From: an uncultured Cellvibrio sp.
Lineage (GTDB): Bacteria > Pseudomonadota > Gammaproteobacteria > Pseudomonadales > Cellvibrionaceae
Assembly: GCA_946886255.1 (NCBI GenBank)
Contig: CAMPIG010000326.1
Location: 1-5,547 of the forward strand
Direction of reading: 5' to 3'
DNA length: 5,547 nt
Positions 1-5,547 of the stretch are shown here, in pieces. The notes under the pieces are model-generated. The model made no database searches. It saw nothing but the letters and a program-made list of their open reading frames with translations, and was not told the DNA's origin. How positions within the stretch are numbered: the stretch's first letter is position 1; every line of letters starts with the position of its first letter. The position numbers were made by a program, and so were the translations under genes.

Positions 1-34
1 CGGTTATCGTTTCTCCACCAAGGCCGACGCATAA
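1..34 (+). CDS. phoB: 3' end of PhoB-type response regulator (partial)
   Basis: Only the last ten codons and the TAA stop (32-34) are in the window, read in frame from base 2. They give GYRFSTKADA. The GYRF(S/R) tail is the usual end of the OmpR/PhoB winged-helix DNA-binding domain, where the last strand reads RG.GYRF, and PhoB proteins commonly end this way. PhoB is the cytoplasmic response regulator that binds pho boxes when phosphorylated by PhoR. The gene directly downstream on the same strand is phoR, which strongly supports this identity. The call rests on ten residues plus context; another OmpR-family regulator would show a similar tail, but the pairing with a PhoR kinase makes phoB by far the best choice. 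Confidence 0.8.
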   Translation, partial: GYRFSTKADA

Positions 35-39
35 TTCAA

Positions 40-78
40 ACCGGTTAAAAACGCAGAGACGTTTTAAACAAGGCCGGT
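40..78 (+). other. Imperfect inverted repeat in the phoB-phoR gap
   Basis: An inner 6-bp stem AAAACG (48-53) / CGTTTT (60-65) with loop CAGAGA is flanked by an outer pair ACCGG (40-44) / CCGGT (74-78). The two stems are separated by unequal internal loops. A T5 run follows at 88-92, ten bases beyond the outer stem. This could be a weak or leaky terminator or an mRNA processing structure between phoB and phoR. The A/T-rich inner stem and the distance to the T run make a strong intrinsic terminator unlikely. Confidence 0.25.
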
Positions 79-163
79 GGGCAGATATTTTTAATTCAAT
101 CGCGAAGAAAAGTCATATTCCCACGCGATAGTGGTTAAACATATTCTGCTGTTGATGATTGTG

Positions 164-170
164 AAAGAGG
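164..170 (+). promoter_or_regulatory. Ribosome binding site that sets the TTG start of phoR
   Basis: AAAGAGG lies nine bases before the TTG at 180-182. An in-frame TGA at 162-164 rules out any longer phoR reading, and no ATG or GTG lies between that stop and the TTG. This well-placed Shine-Dalgarno-like sequence supports the rare TTG as the true initiation codon. Confidence 0.65.
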
Positions 171-179
171 CTCACTATT

Positions 180-1454
180 TTGCTGCAAGGTTTTAGCGCC
201 GAACTCAAACGTCTGTCGATCTTCGTCGCGATCTGTCTGTTATTGGGCTGGCTGACCGGGCACTTATTGCTGGTGCTGGATATTGGTGTTCTGGCATATC
301 TCGCCTACATGCTGTGGCAGATGTCGCGACTCAATCGCTGGCTGCTGCGCAAGAACGATGAAGAGCCACCCGAAGCCACCGGTATCTGGGGTGATGTGTT
401 CGACAACATCTACCACCTGCAACGTCACCAGCGGCAGGAAAAAGAAAACCTGCAAGCCGTCATCAATCGCGTGCAGGAAATCACCTCCGCTTTAAAAGAT
501 GGTGTGATCCTGCTGGACTGGCGCGGTCATCTGGATTTCTGGAATCCTGCGGCGCAACGCTTGCTGGGTTTTCACACCAAAGACCAGGGATTGTCGGTCA
601 TCAATTTTATTCGTCACCCGCGTTTTGTCAGTTATTTTGAGGAAGGTAATTACAGCGAACCGCTGGAGCTACCCTCGCCGCGTTTCTCATCCAAACAACT
701 GCAATTTCAAATCACCCGCTTTGGTAAAAATGAACGTTTGATTCTGGTGCGTGACATTACCCAGATTCACAACCTGGAACAGATGCGCCAGGATTTTATT
801 GCCAACGTCTCCCATGAATTGCGCACGCCCTTGACAGTGATCAGCGGCTATCTGGAAACCCTGGCGGATAACAACAACCTGGGTCCGACCTGGCAAAAAC
901 CTTTGCAACAAATGCAACAGCAGACCCAGCGCATGGCGTTGTTGATCAACGATCTGCTGGTGTTATCGAAACTGGAGACTACCGAAGTCGGTCACAACCA
1001 GAAACTTATTCCGCTCGATCCGTTATTGCATTCCATTCGTAACGAAGCGGTGGCGCTAAGCGGTGACAAGGAGCAGGAGATTACCTTGACATGCGATGGC
1101 AATATTCAGTTACTGGGGAATGAAAAGGAATTGCACAGCGCCTTCTCCAACCTGGTGGTTAACGCCGTGAAATACACGCCGGCCAAAGGCAAGATCGCTA
1201 TGCGTTTATGGAAAGATAAACAGAATTGTTACTTCGCGGTGAGTGACAATGGGCCGGGTATTGAAAACAAACACATTCCCCGATTGACCGAGCGTTTTTA
1301 TCGCGTTGACGCCAGCCGTAACAGCAGTACCGGTGGCACCGGTTTGGGCTTGGCCATTGTTAAACATGTGCTGTTGCGTCATGACGCTGAATTAAAAATT
1401 ACCAGTGAAGTCGGCAAAGGCAGTGTCTTCACGTGCGTGTTTCCTCTCCATTGA
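180..1454 (+). CDS. phoR: Phosphate regulon sensor histidine kinase PhoR
   Basis: PhoR is the inner-membrane kinase/phosphatase that works with PhoB and senses phosphate state through the Pst transporter and PhoU. At 424 residues it is close to the usual PhoR length of about 430. Residues 11-47 are hydrophobic and form one or two membrane segments (the PhoR N-terminal region) with almost no periplasmic loop, as expected for PhoR. Residues 91-195 fit a PAS domain (NAVINRVQ-like start, then DGVILLD and FWNPAAQRLLG). The HisKA box is DFIANVSHELRTPLT, with phosphoacceptor His212. The ATPase domain shows the N box around N324 and N328, G1 SDNGPGI at 355-361, F box ERFYRVD at 371-377 and G2 GGTGLGLAI at 385-393. 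All catalytic motifs are intact, so the kinase should be functional. The TTG start is backed by AAAGAGG nine bases upstream and a stop just before. It lies 145 bp after the phoB stop, probably in the same operon. Confidence 0.96.
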   Translation: MLQGFSAELKRLSIFVAICLLLGWLTGHLLLVLDIGVLAYLAYMLWQMSRLNRWLLRKNDEEPPEATGIWGDVFDNIYHLQRHQRQEKENLQAVINRVQEITSALKDGVILLDWRGHLDFWNPAAQRLLGFHTKDQGLSVINFIRHPRFVSYFEEGNYSEPLELPSPRFSSKQLQFQITRFGKNERLILVRDITQIHNLEQMRQDFIANVSHELRTPLTVISGYLETLADNNNLGPTWQKPLQQMQQQTQRMALLINDLLVLSKLETTEVGHNQKLIPLDPLLHSIRNEAVALSGDKEQEITLTCDGNIQLLGNEKELHSAFSNLVVNAVKYTPAKGKIAMRLWKDKQNCYFAVSDNGPGIENKHIPRLTERFYRVDASRNSSTGGTGLGLAIVKHVLLRHDAELKITSEVGKGSVFTCVFPLH

Positions 1455-1460
1455 GATTTT

Positions 1461-1547
1461 TGTCGGGTTACGCTGCGGTCTTTCAGTCGCAAACCAATTT
1501 TCTTTTCGAAGAGGCATCATCGGGTTAGCCGAAGGCGTAATCCGACA
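1461..1547. repeat. REP-like palindromic element, copy 1 (between convergent genes)
   Basis: The element has near-perfect inverted ends: TGTCGGGTTACGC (1461-1473) and GCGTAATCCGACA (1535-1547) match at 12 of 13 positions when one is reverse-complemented. Its right half forms a compact hairpin: CGGGTTA (1521-1527) pairs with TAATCCG (1538-1544), extended by GCC/GGC around a GAA loop, with one bulged G. The left half is diverged and folds poorly. The same 13-base ends occur in copy 2 at 3015-3092. It begins six bases after the phoR stop and ends right beside the stop of the convergent acyltransferase, so it could act as a bidirectional transcription end or mRNA-stabilising structure. This kind of sequence resembles REP/BIME repeats moved by REP-associated tyrosine transposases; that link is inference. 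Confidence 0.75.
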
Positions 1548-2270
1548 TCAATCGTTTCTATTGGGAAAAAATACGCTACGCAACCAATTCCACCAACCGT
1601 TGTTAGCCAACATATACCGATCCAGCTCATCCTGATTGTGGTAATAATATTCTGCATCGCGAAACATCAATTCCCGTTTCAACGCCCGCCGTTGCGGATT
1701 AATTTTCTTAATCACCCGCGCCGGATTTCCGACGGCAACTACGTTAGCGGGAATATCTTTGGTTACCACCGAGCCAGCACCGATTACACTATTCTCGCCG
1801 ATGGTCACACCTTTCAGTACCATCACGCTTTCACCCAGCCACACATTATCTTCCAACACGACTGGTTTGGTGCAACGAAAGGGGCGGATGCGATTGTACA
1901 CATGGTGCCAATCACTATCGCTCACATACACATTGGCCGCCAGCATGCAGTTATCGCCGATGCGCACGGCATGTGCGGCGGAAATGCGCACGCCCGGTGA
2001 GATCAAACAATAATTGCCGATGGTAATTTCACCCTGCCCTTGTTTACCCGACCAGGTGGTCAAGCGAATTTTATTATCGGTGGCCGCAATAATATGCGCG
2101 TGATCACCGATGCGAATATTGCGTCCAAATAATTCCACATGACGTGGGTGGGCAATCTCGACATATTTTCCCGCTGAATCAAATTGCGGACGAATAAAAT
2201 GTTCAACATGCCAACGGTTGTATAACGTGATAATCCGTTTAATCCAGTAAGGTTTGGTGTTGCGACGCAC
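1548..2270 (-). CDS. Left-handed beta-helix (hexapeptide-repeat) acyltransferase
   Basis: The protein has imperfect hexapeptide repeats typical of the LbH acyltransferase family (maltose/galactoside O-acetyltransferase and WbbJ-like enzymes), which transfer an acetyl or acyl group from CoA to a sugar or similar acceptor. In the 240-residue form, coils run from about residue 49 to 190, e.g. ITIGNYCLISPGVRI, VRIGDNCMLAANVYV, VVLEDNVWLGESVMV and VTIGENSVIGAGSVV, ending in the characteristic DIPANVVAVGNPARVIK. The DSDWHH loop (118-123) holds His122/His123, candidates for the catalytic base. The start is uncertain. The frame opens at a TTG at 2351, but that codon has no Shine-Dalgarno and adds an Arg-rich, low-quality N-terminus. 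I prefer the GTG at 2270, which has GAGAA six bases upstream and starts just before the family-like sequence. The substrate cannot be told. It is convergent with phoR and divergent from the methyltransferase. Confidence 0.88.
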   Translation of the reverse strand: MRRNTKPYWIKRIITLYNRWHVEHFIRPQFDSAGKYVEIAHPRHVELFGRNIRIGDHAHIIAATDNKIRLTTWSGKQGQGEITIGNYCLISPGVRISAAHAVRIGDNCMLAANVYVSDSDWHHVYNRIRPFRCTKPVVLEDNVWLGESVMVLKGVTIGENSVIGAGSVVTKDIPANVVAVGNPARVIKKINPQRRALKRELMFRDAEYYYHNQDELDRYMLANNGWWNWLRSVFFPNRND

Positions 2271-2372
2271 AGGGTATTCTCGTGATCTTGGCAATCTTCG
2301 CGTCGGGGCACCGCAGATAGAACGGCGTCGAGCTGCTAGAATGCCGGGCAAATTAATTTAAGGAACGCCATT
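2271..2372. promoter_or_regulatory. Divergent intergenic region with putative promoter
   Basis: If the acyltransferase starts at 2270, this 102-bp stretch separates two divergent genes and must hold promoters for both. On the plus strand TAGAAT (2337-2342) matches five of six bases of the sigma70 -10 consensus and would give a leader of roughly 25 bases before the methyltransferase ATG. No good -35 lies 17 bases upstream of it. I see no convincing minus-strand promoter. If the longer acyltransferase start at 2351 were correct, this promoter would sit inside that coding region. Confidence 0.35.
2360..2364 (+). promoter_or_regulatory. Ribosome binding site of the methyltransferase gene
   Basis: AAGGA sits eight bases before the ATG at 2373, a near-ideal Shine-Dalgarno sequence and spacing. 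It fixes the start of the methyltransferase. Confidence 0.8.
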
Positions 2373-2990
2373 ATGCCCGTCACTTTGCCCATAGATATTG
2401 ATAGCGTCAAAGGTTTTCTCGCCGCCGAAGAAGGCGAGGCTTTATATGAACACGCGCTTCAAGCCGGAAAGCGTGGGCCCTGTCTTGAAGTGGGCAGCTA
2501 TTGTGGAAAATCCAGCGTATATCTTGGCGCGGCGTGCAAAACAATTAATACGGTGCTCTACGCGGTAGATCATCATCGTGGATCAGAAGAGCATCAGCGC
2601 GGCGAGGAATATCACGATCCTGAACTCTATGATACGAAATTTGAAGTGATGGACAGCTTTCCCGCGTTTCGCCACACCCTGATGCGCGCCGGTTTACTTG
2701 ATACAGTCGTACCTATCGTTGCCTCATCACAACTTGCTGCCCGCCAATGGTCCACCCCTTTGGGCATGGTATTTATCGATGGTGGCCACAGTATGGAAGC
2801 TGCGTTAACGGATTATCGCAGTTGGGCAGGTCATGTGATGCAAGGTGGTGTCCTGGCGATTCACGATGTCTTCCCGAATCCGGCCGACGGTGGCCGGCCG
2901 CCTTATGAAATCTGGAAACTGGCGCAAGCATCCGGGCTATTCGAAGCGTTGCCGCTGGTGAAAAGCTTGGGTGTGCTACGCCGAATCTAA
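2373..2990 (+). CDS. Class I SAM-dependent methyltransferase (Methyltransf_24-like)
   Basis: This 205-residue cytoplasmic protein has a Rossmann-type methyltransferase core. Motif I is CLEVGSYCGKSS (37-48), the glycine-rich SAM-binding loop. The acidic end of strand 2 is YAVDHH with Asp66, expected to bind the SAM ribose. A later strand gives MVFIDGGHS (132-140), and GGVLAIHDVF (158-167) follows. The pattern LEVGS.CGKSS with FIDG.H and HD is typical of Methyltransf_24 and related O-methyltransferase-like proteins, in which the Asp and His residues can bind a metal. That family includes enzymes acting on sugars and small molecules, so the substrate is unknown here. The ATG start has a strong AAGGA site, and length fits a complete single-domain enzyme. 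No signal peptide or membrane segment is seen. It stands alone: divergent from the acyltransferase and followed by a palindromic repeat, with no cotranscribed partner in the window. Confidence 0.88.
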   Translation: MPVTLPIDIDSVKGFLAAEEGEALYEHALQAGKRGPCLEVGSYCGKSSVYLGAACKTINTVLYAVDHHRGSEEHQRGEEYHDPELYDTKFEVMDSFPAFRHTLMRAGLLDTVVPIVASSQLAARQWSTPLGMVFIDGGHSMEAALTDYRSWAGHVMQGGVLAIHDVFPNPADGGRPPYEIWKLAQASGLFEALPLVKSLGVLRRI

Positions 2991-3013
2991 TTCCGTCATG
3001 ACTCGGTACGGAA
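2991..3013 (+). other. Short inverted repeat directly after the methyltransferase stop
   Basis: TTCCGT (2991-2996) and ACGGAA (3008-3013) form a perfect 6-bp stem with an 11-base loop, starting at the base after the TAA stop. No T run follows, so it is not a standard intrinsic terminator. Together with the palindromic element that begins two bases later it may help end or protect the transcript. Confidence 0.3.
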
Positions 3014-3014
3014 G

Positions 3015-3092
3015 TGTCGGGTTACGCGGCTTTGCCGCTAACGCGACCTACGGCGCACCAGGTAGGTCGGATTAGCGCAGCGTAATCCGACA
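3015..3092. repeat. REP-like palindromic element, copy 2 (two hairpins, BIME-like)
   Basis: This 78-bp unit shares both 13-base ends with copy 1: TGTCGGGTTACGC (3015-3027) and GCGTAATCCGACA (3080-3092). It contains two hairpins in opposite orientation. The left one pairs CGGGTTA (3018-3024) with TAACGCG (3039-3045; one mismatch) and GCGGC with GCCGC around a TTT loop. The right one pairs TCGGATTA (3067-3074) perfectly with TAATCCGA (3083-3090). A central perfect inverted repeat CGACCTAC (3044-3051) / GTAGGTCG (3062-3069) means the whole element could also fold as one long cruciform. It has no coding capacity. It starts 24 bases after the methyltransferase stop. The structure resembles paired REP sequences; whether a transposase of the REP-associated type exists in the genome cannot be seen here. 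Confidence 0.85.
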
Positions 3093-3224
3093 AAGTCTCA
3101 AACCGTTACCCGTTACTGGTTTCTTCCTCAACCCCTCCTGCATAATCACCCCACGCTGCGGTCCTCGCTTTACCGTGGCGTAAAAATAATCTGAGAGACA
3201 TAACAATAACCTACAGGTACTTTT
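3093..3224 (+). other. Leader region upstream of the pectate lyase gene
   Basis: This 132-bp noncoding stretch must carry the pectate lyase promoter, unless transcription reads through from the methyltransferase. An imperfect inverted repeat, ACGCTGCGGT (3153-3162) with ACCGTGGCGT (3172-3181), matches at 8 of 10 positions and is followed by an A-rich stretch. AATAAT (3185-3190) is a possible -10 but has no recognisable -35 at the right distance. No clear operator was identified. Confidence 0.35.
3215..3217 (+). promoter_or_regulatory. Ribosome binding site of the pectate lyase gene
   Basis: An AGG core within ACAGGT lies seven bases before the ATG at 3225. It is short but well placed. The codons that follow encode a clear signal peptide, which supports this start over the second Met at residue 8. 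Confidence 0.6.
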
Positions 3225-5547
3225 ATGAAACGTTTACATCAACCCATGGTGCGCAGTCTGCTGCTTGCAAGCTTGGCGCTCGGTATCAACTGTTTTTCCC
3301 ATGCACAAAATCTCGGTAGCAACCTGGCTGTCACCGGTCCGGGAGCGGGCGCTGATGGCTCCGGTTTTAACAACACCAAGACAGTGCGCGACGGTAATAT
3401 CAATACCGCCTCGCAAGCAGGCGGCACCAGCAATCAACGTGTGTCGGTTAAATGGAGCAGTGCACAAACCTTTAACACGGTTATCTTGCGCGAAGCAGGT
3501 AATCGGATTACGAATTGGCAATTACGCAATCATGAAACCGATGAGGTATTGTCTTCCGGCAACGCCATAGGTGCAAATCTGGTCGTAAATCTCGACACAG
3601 TCAGCATGAAAAAAATCAGTTTGTTTGTGGATGCCAGCGCAGCGCCCGCGATTGCAGAGTTTGAAGTCTATAACGCAACGGGCAGCGCACATTCGAGCTC
3701 AGAGTCGAGCCCAGCATCAAGTGCAGCATCGAGTGTAATAAGTTCTACGCCAGCATCATCCAGTGCGCCGTCCTCAAGTGCTTCATCGATAGTTTTCTCC
3801 TCCGCTCCGCCAGTCTCTTCATCAAGTGCCAGCAGCGCGCCTGCGGTAACAACAACATACGAAGCGGAAGATGGAGTGATCACCAGCGGTGCGGTGGAAT
3901 TTAATCACAGCGGCTACACCGGTTCCGGTTTTGTTAATTACGATAACCAGGTGGGTAGTGCACTTGCGTGGACAATCTATCAGGCTAATGCTGGCAGCGC
4001 GACGCTGACCTTTCGTTTCGCCAATGGCACAACGGCAGATCGCGCCATGAATATTTTTATTAACGATACGTTGGTAAGCAGCAACTTGTCTTTCCCCGGA
4101 ACCGGTGCCTGGAATAGTTGGACAACCAGAAGCATTAACGTCAACTTGCAGGCCGGTGTCAACACGATTCGCACGGTGGCAACCACCAGTAACGGCGGCC
4201 CGAATATGGATCACCTGACCGTATCCGGCGCGGCCAGTAGTAGCGTATCGAGCAATTCAAGTAGCAGCGTGGCCAGCAGCGAAGCGCTTGCGTTTCCCGG
4301 CGCCGTTGGCTTCGGTCGTCTGACCACGGGAGGTCGCGGTGGAGATGTGTATATTGTTACCAACCTGAACGACAGTGGTGCGGGTTCATTGCGCGAAGCG
4401 ATTAATTCGGCGAGCGGTCCGCGCACCATTGTGTTTGGGATTTCCGGCAACATCATGCTGCAATCCAAGCTCGATATTAAACGGCCGAACCTCACGCTGG
4501 CAGGGCAAACTGCGCCGGGTGATGGCATTACCATTGCCGGGTATCCGGTAACGGTTAATGCCGATAACATCATCATTCGCTACCTCCGTTTTCGTTGCGG
4601 TGATTTCAATGCGCTGGCAGAAAACGGCAAGCCGTCGAAAGGTAATGGCAACTTAAAAGGCAGCACGGCGGGTGCGCTGGATGTATTGGAAGCAAACAAT
4701 GTCATCATTGATCATGTATCCACATCCTGGGCTATCGATGAAACCTTGTCAGTCACTTATTCAAATTATGTGACGGTGCAACATTCCATCGTATCAGAAA
4801 GTTTGAATGACTCTTATCACGATAAAGGTAACCACGGATTCGGTTCCCTGATTCGCGGTAATGGCGAGGGTGGCAGTACGTTTTATCGCAATCTTTATTC
4901 GCACCACGATATGCGCAACCCCGGCGCCGGCAGCAATCAGACGACGCCGGCCATCAAAGGCCAACTGGATTTTGTTAACAACGTTGTATACGGTTGGGGC
5001 ACGCGTTCCGGTGAAGCCATCGGCGGCTCAGCGGGCGGCGTTGTTGAAATCAATTACGTCAATAATTATGTCATCGCCAATAACGATTCGCGCAACGCCA
5101 ATTCGGTATGGGATGAAGTTAAAACCGAGGGCATATTGACGTATCAATCCGGCAACAAACTTGATAACAACATCAACGGTGTACGCGACGGTGTGGACAA
5201 TGGTTGGAGCATGTTCCCCAACTTTACCAGTGCCCAGCGTCGCAGCTCGCGCTGGAATTTTCCGCAGGTGCCAACAGTCAGTGCCGAACAAGCTTATGAT
5301 GATGTGTTAAATCAGGCCGGTGCTTCACTCGCGCGTGACGCCATTGACGCGCGTGTTGTTCAGCAGGTCCGCAATAACACCGGTCGTATCATCGACAGCC
5401 AGGATGAAGTCGGTGGCTTGGCTGCGCTCTACAGCGACGCGGCACCGACCGATAGCGACAGTGACGGCATGCCGGATGCCTGGGAGCAACAGCATAACTT
5501 GAATCCATTTAACGCGAGTGATCGCAATGGCTACGCGTTGGATTCAA
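3225..5547 (+). CDS. Secreted modular pectate lyase, PL1-type (partial, 3' end outside window)
   Basis: The frame is open for 774 codons with no stop and leaves the window. Residues 1-27 are a Sec signal peptide (basic start, LLLASLALG core, cleavage after SHA). Residues 28-155 look like an F5/8 type C (galactose-binding) beta-sandwich, with VRDGNINTAS near the start and a final IAEFEVYN strand. A linker with 27 Ser in 52 residues (156-207) leads to a CBM35-like module (212-335, YEAEDG start, GPNMDHLTVSG end). A second Ser linker (336-354) precedes the catalytic beta-helix (from 356, FPGAVGFGRLTTGGRGG). Features shared with PL1 pectate lyases are DHVSTSWAIDE (Asp496, Asp505 as likely calcium ligands) and HHDMRNP (Arg564, candidate catalytic base). 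Near the end, DSDSDGMPDAWE (743-754) resembles a calcium-binding repeat. PL1 enzymes cleave polygalacturonate by beta-elimination; the CBMs would hold the enzyme on plant cell wall. Subfamily (possibly PL1_2) is not certain. Confidence 0.93.
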   Translation, partial: MKRLHQPMVRSLLLASLALGINCFSHAQNLGSNLAVTGPGAGADGSGFNNTKTVRDGNINTASQAGGTSNQRVSVKWSSAQTFNTVILREAGNRITNWQLRNHETDEVLSSGNAIGANLVVNLDTVSMKKISLFVDASAAPAIAEFEVYNATGSAHSSSESSPASSAASSVISSTPASSSAPSSSASSIVFSSAPPVSSSSASSAPAVTTTYEAEDGVITSGAVEFNHSGYTGSGFVNYDNQVGSALAWTIYQANAGSATLTFRFANGTTADRAMNIFINDTLVSSNLSFPGTGAWNSWTTRSINVNLQAGVNTIRTVATTSNGGPNMDHLTVSGAASSSVSSNSSSSVASSEALAFPGAVGFGRLTTGGRGGDVYIVTNLNDSGAGSLREAINSASGPRTIVFGISGNIMLQSKLDIKRPNLTLAGQTAPGDGITIAGYPVTVNADNIIIRYLRFRCGDFNALAENGKPSKGNGNLKGSTAGALDVLEANNVIIDHVSTSWAIDETLSVTYSNYVTVQHSIVSESLNDSYHDKGNHGFGSLIRGNGEGGSTFYRNLYSHHDMRNPGAGSNQTTPAIKGQLDFVNNVVYGWGTRSGEAIGGSAGGVVEINYVNNYVIANNDSRNANSVWDEVKTEGILTYQSGNKLDNNINGVRDGVDNGWSMFPNFTSAQRRSSRWNFPQVPTVSAEQAYDDVLNQAGASLARDAIDARVVQQVRNNTGRIIDSQDEVGGLAALYSDAAPTDSDSDGMPDAWEQQHNLNPFNASDRNGYALDS
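3690..3845 (+). repeat. Poly-serine linker coding sequence, low complexity
   Basis: This stretch encodes residues 156-207 of the pectate lyase, 27 of them Ser, with Ala and Pro making up much of the rest. All Ser codon types appear (AGC, AGT, TCA, TCG, TCC, TCT), so it is not a simple DNA tandem repeat but a protein-level low-complexity linker, as is usual in Cellvibrio secreted carbohydrate-active enzymes. A shorter linker of the same kind is encoded at 4230-4286. Confidence 0.85.

Noticed and set aside
108..130. Possible pho box upstream of phoR
   Set aside because: AGTCATA resembles one half-site, but the direct repeat expected 11 bases later is absent.
1638..2013. Plus-strand open frames opposite the acyltransferase
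   Set aside because: The minus-strand frame has clear hexapeptide repeats; the plus-strand translations have no recognisable domain and no Shine-Dalgarno.
3225..3310. Lipoprotein signal for the pectate lyase (Cys at residue 23)
   Set aside because: The residues before the Cys (GIN) do not fit a lipobox, and a good signal peptidase I site (SHA) follows, so a freely secreted enzyme is more likely.
3690..3845. DNA tandem repeat or CRISPR-like array in the Ser-rich region
   Set aside because: The periodicity is at protein level only; codons vary and no repeat unit with spacers of constant length exists.
3668..5291. Several open frames on the minus strand and in other plus frames across the pectate lyase gene
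   Set aside because: They lie wholly inside a long frame with clear domain content; their translations are Arg/Ala/Thr-rich and show no motif, so they are shadows of the lyase gene.

Overview
The window looks like chromosomal DNA from a plant-polysaccharide-degrading gammaproteobacterium, most likely Cellvibrio or a close relative. This is inferred from three things: a PhoB/PhoR pair of gammaproteobacterial type, a secreted pectate lyase whose modules are joined by poly-serine linkers (a hallmark of Cellvibrio and related carbohydrate-active enzymes), and REP-like palindromes between genes. No similarity search was possible, so the genus is an inference.

Layout. Bases 1-34 are the last codons of a response regulator, almost certainly phoB. 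After a 145-bp gap comes phoR (180-1454, TTG start), the membrane histidine kinase of the phosphate-starvation system. A palindromic repeat (1461-1547) fills the space between phoR and a convergent gene on the minus strand (1548 to about 2270). That gene encodes a left-handed beta-helix (hexapeptide-repeat) acyltransferase. It is divergent from a class I SAM-dependent methyltransferase (2373-2990). A second copy of the palindromic repeat (3015-3092) follows the methyltransferase, and then a long open frame starts at 3225 and runs off the window end.

That last frame (at least 774 residues) encodes a secreted modular pectate lyase. Its modules are a signal peptide, an N-terminal galactose-binding-like (F5/8 type C/CBM-like) domain, a 52-residue Ser-rich linker, a CBM35-type module, a second Ser-rich linker, a PL1-type parallel beta-helix catalytic domain, and an Asp-rich calcium-binding-like motif near the window end.

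The genes do not form one operon. PhoB/PhoR is a regulatory pair. The acyltransferase and methyltransferase are probably accessory small-molecule or glycan modification enzymes of unknown substrate. The pectate lyase is a separate secreted enzyme for pectin breakdown. I see no clear undescribed system. The points most worth a second look are the palindromic repeat family with conserved ends and the unusual N-terminal module of the lyase.
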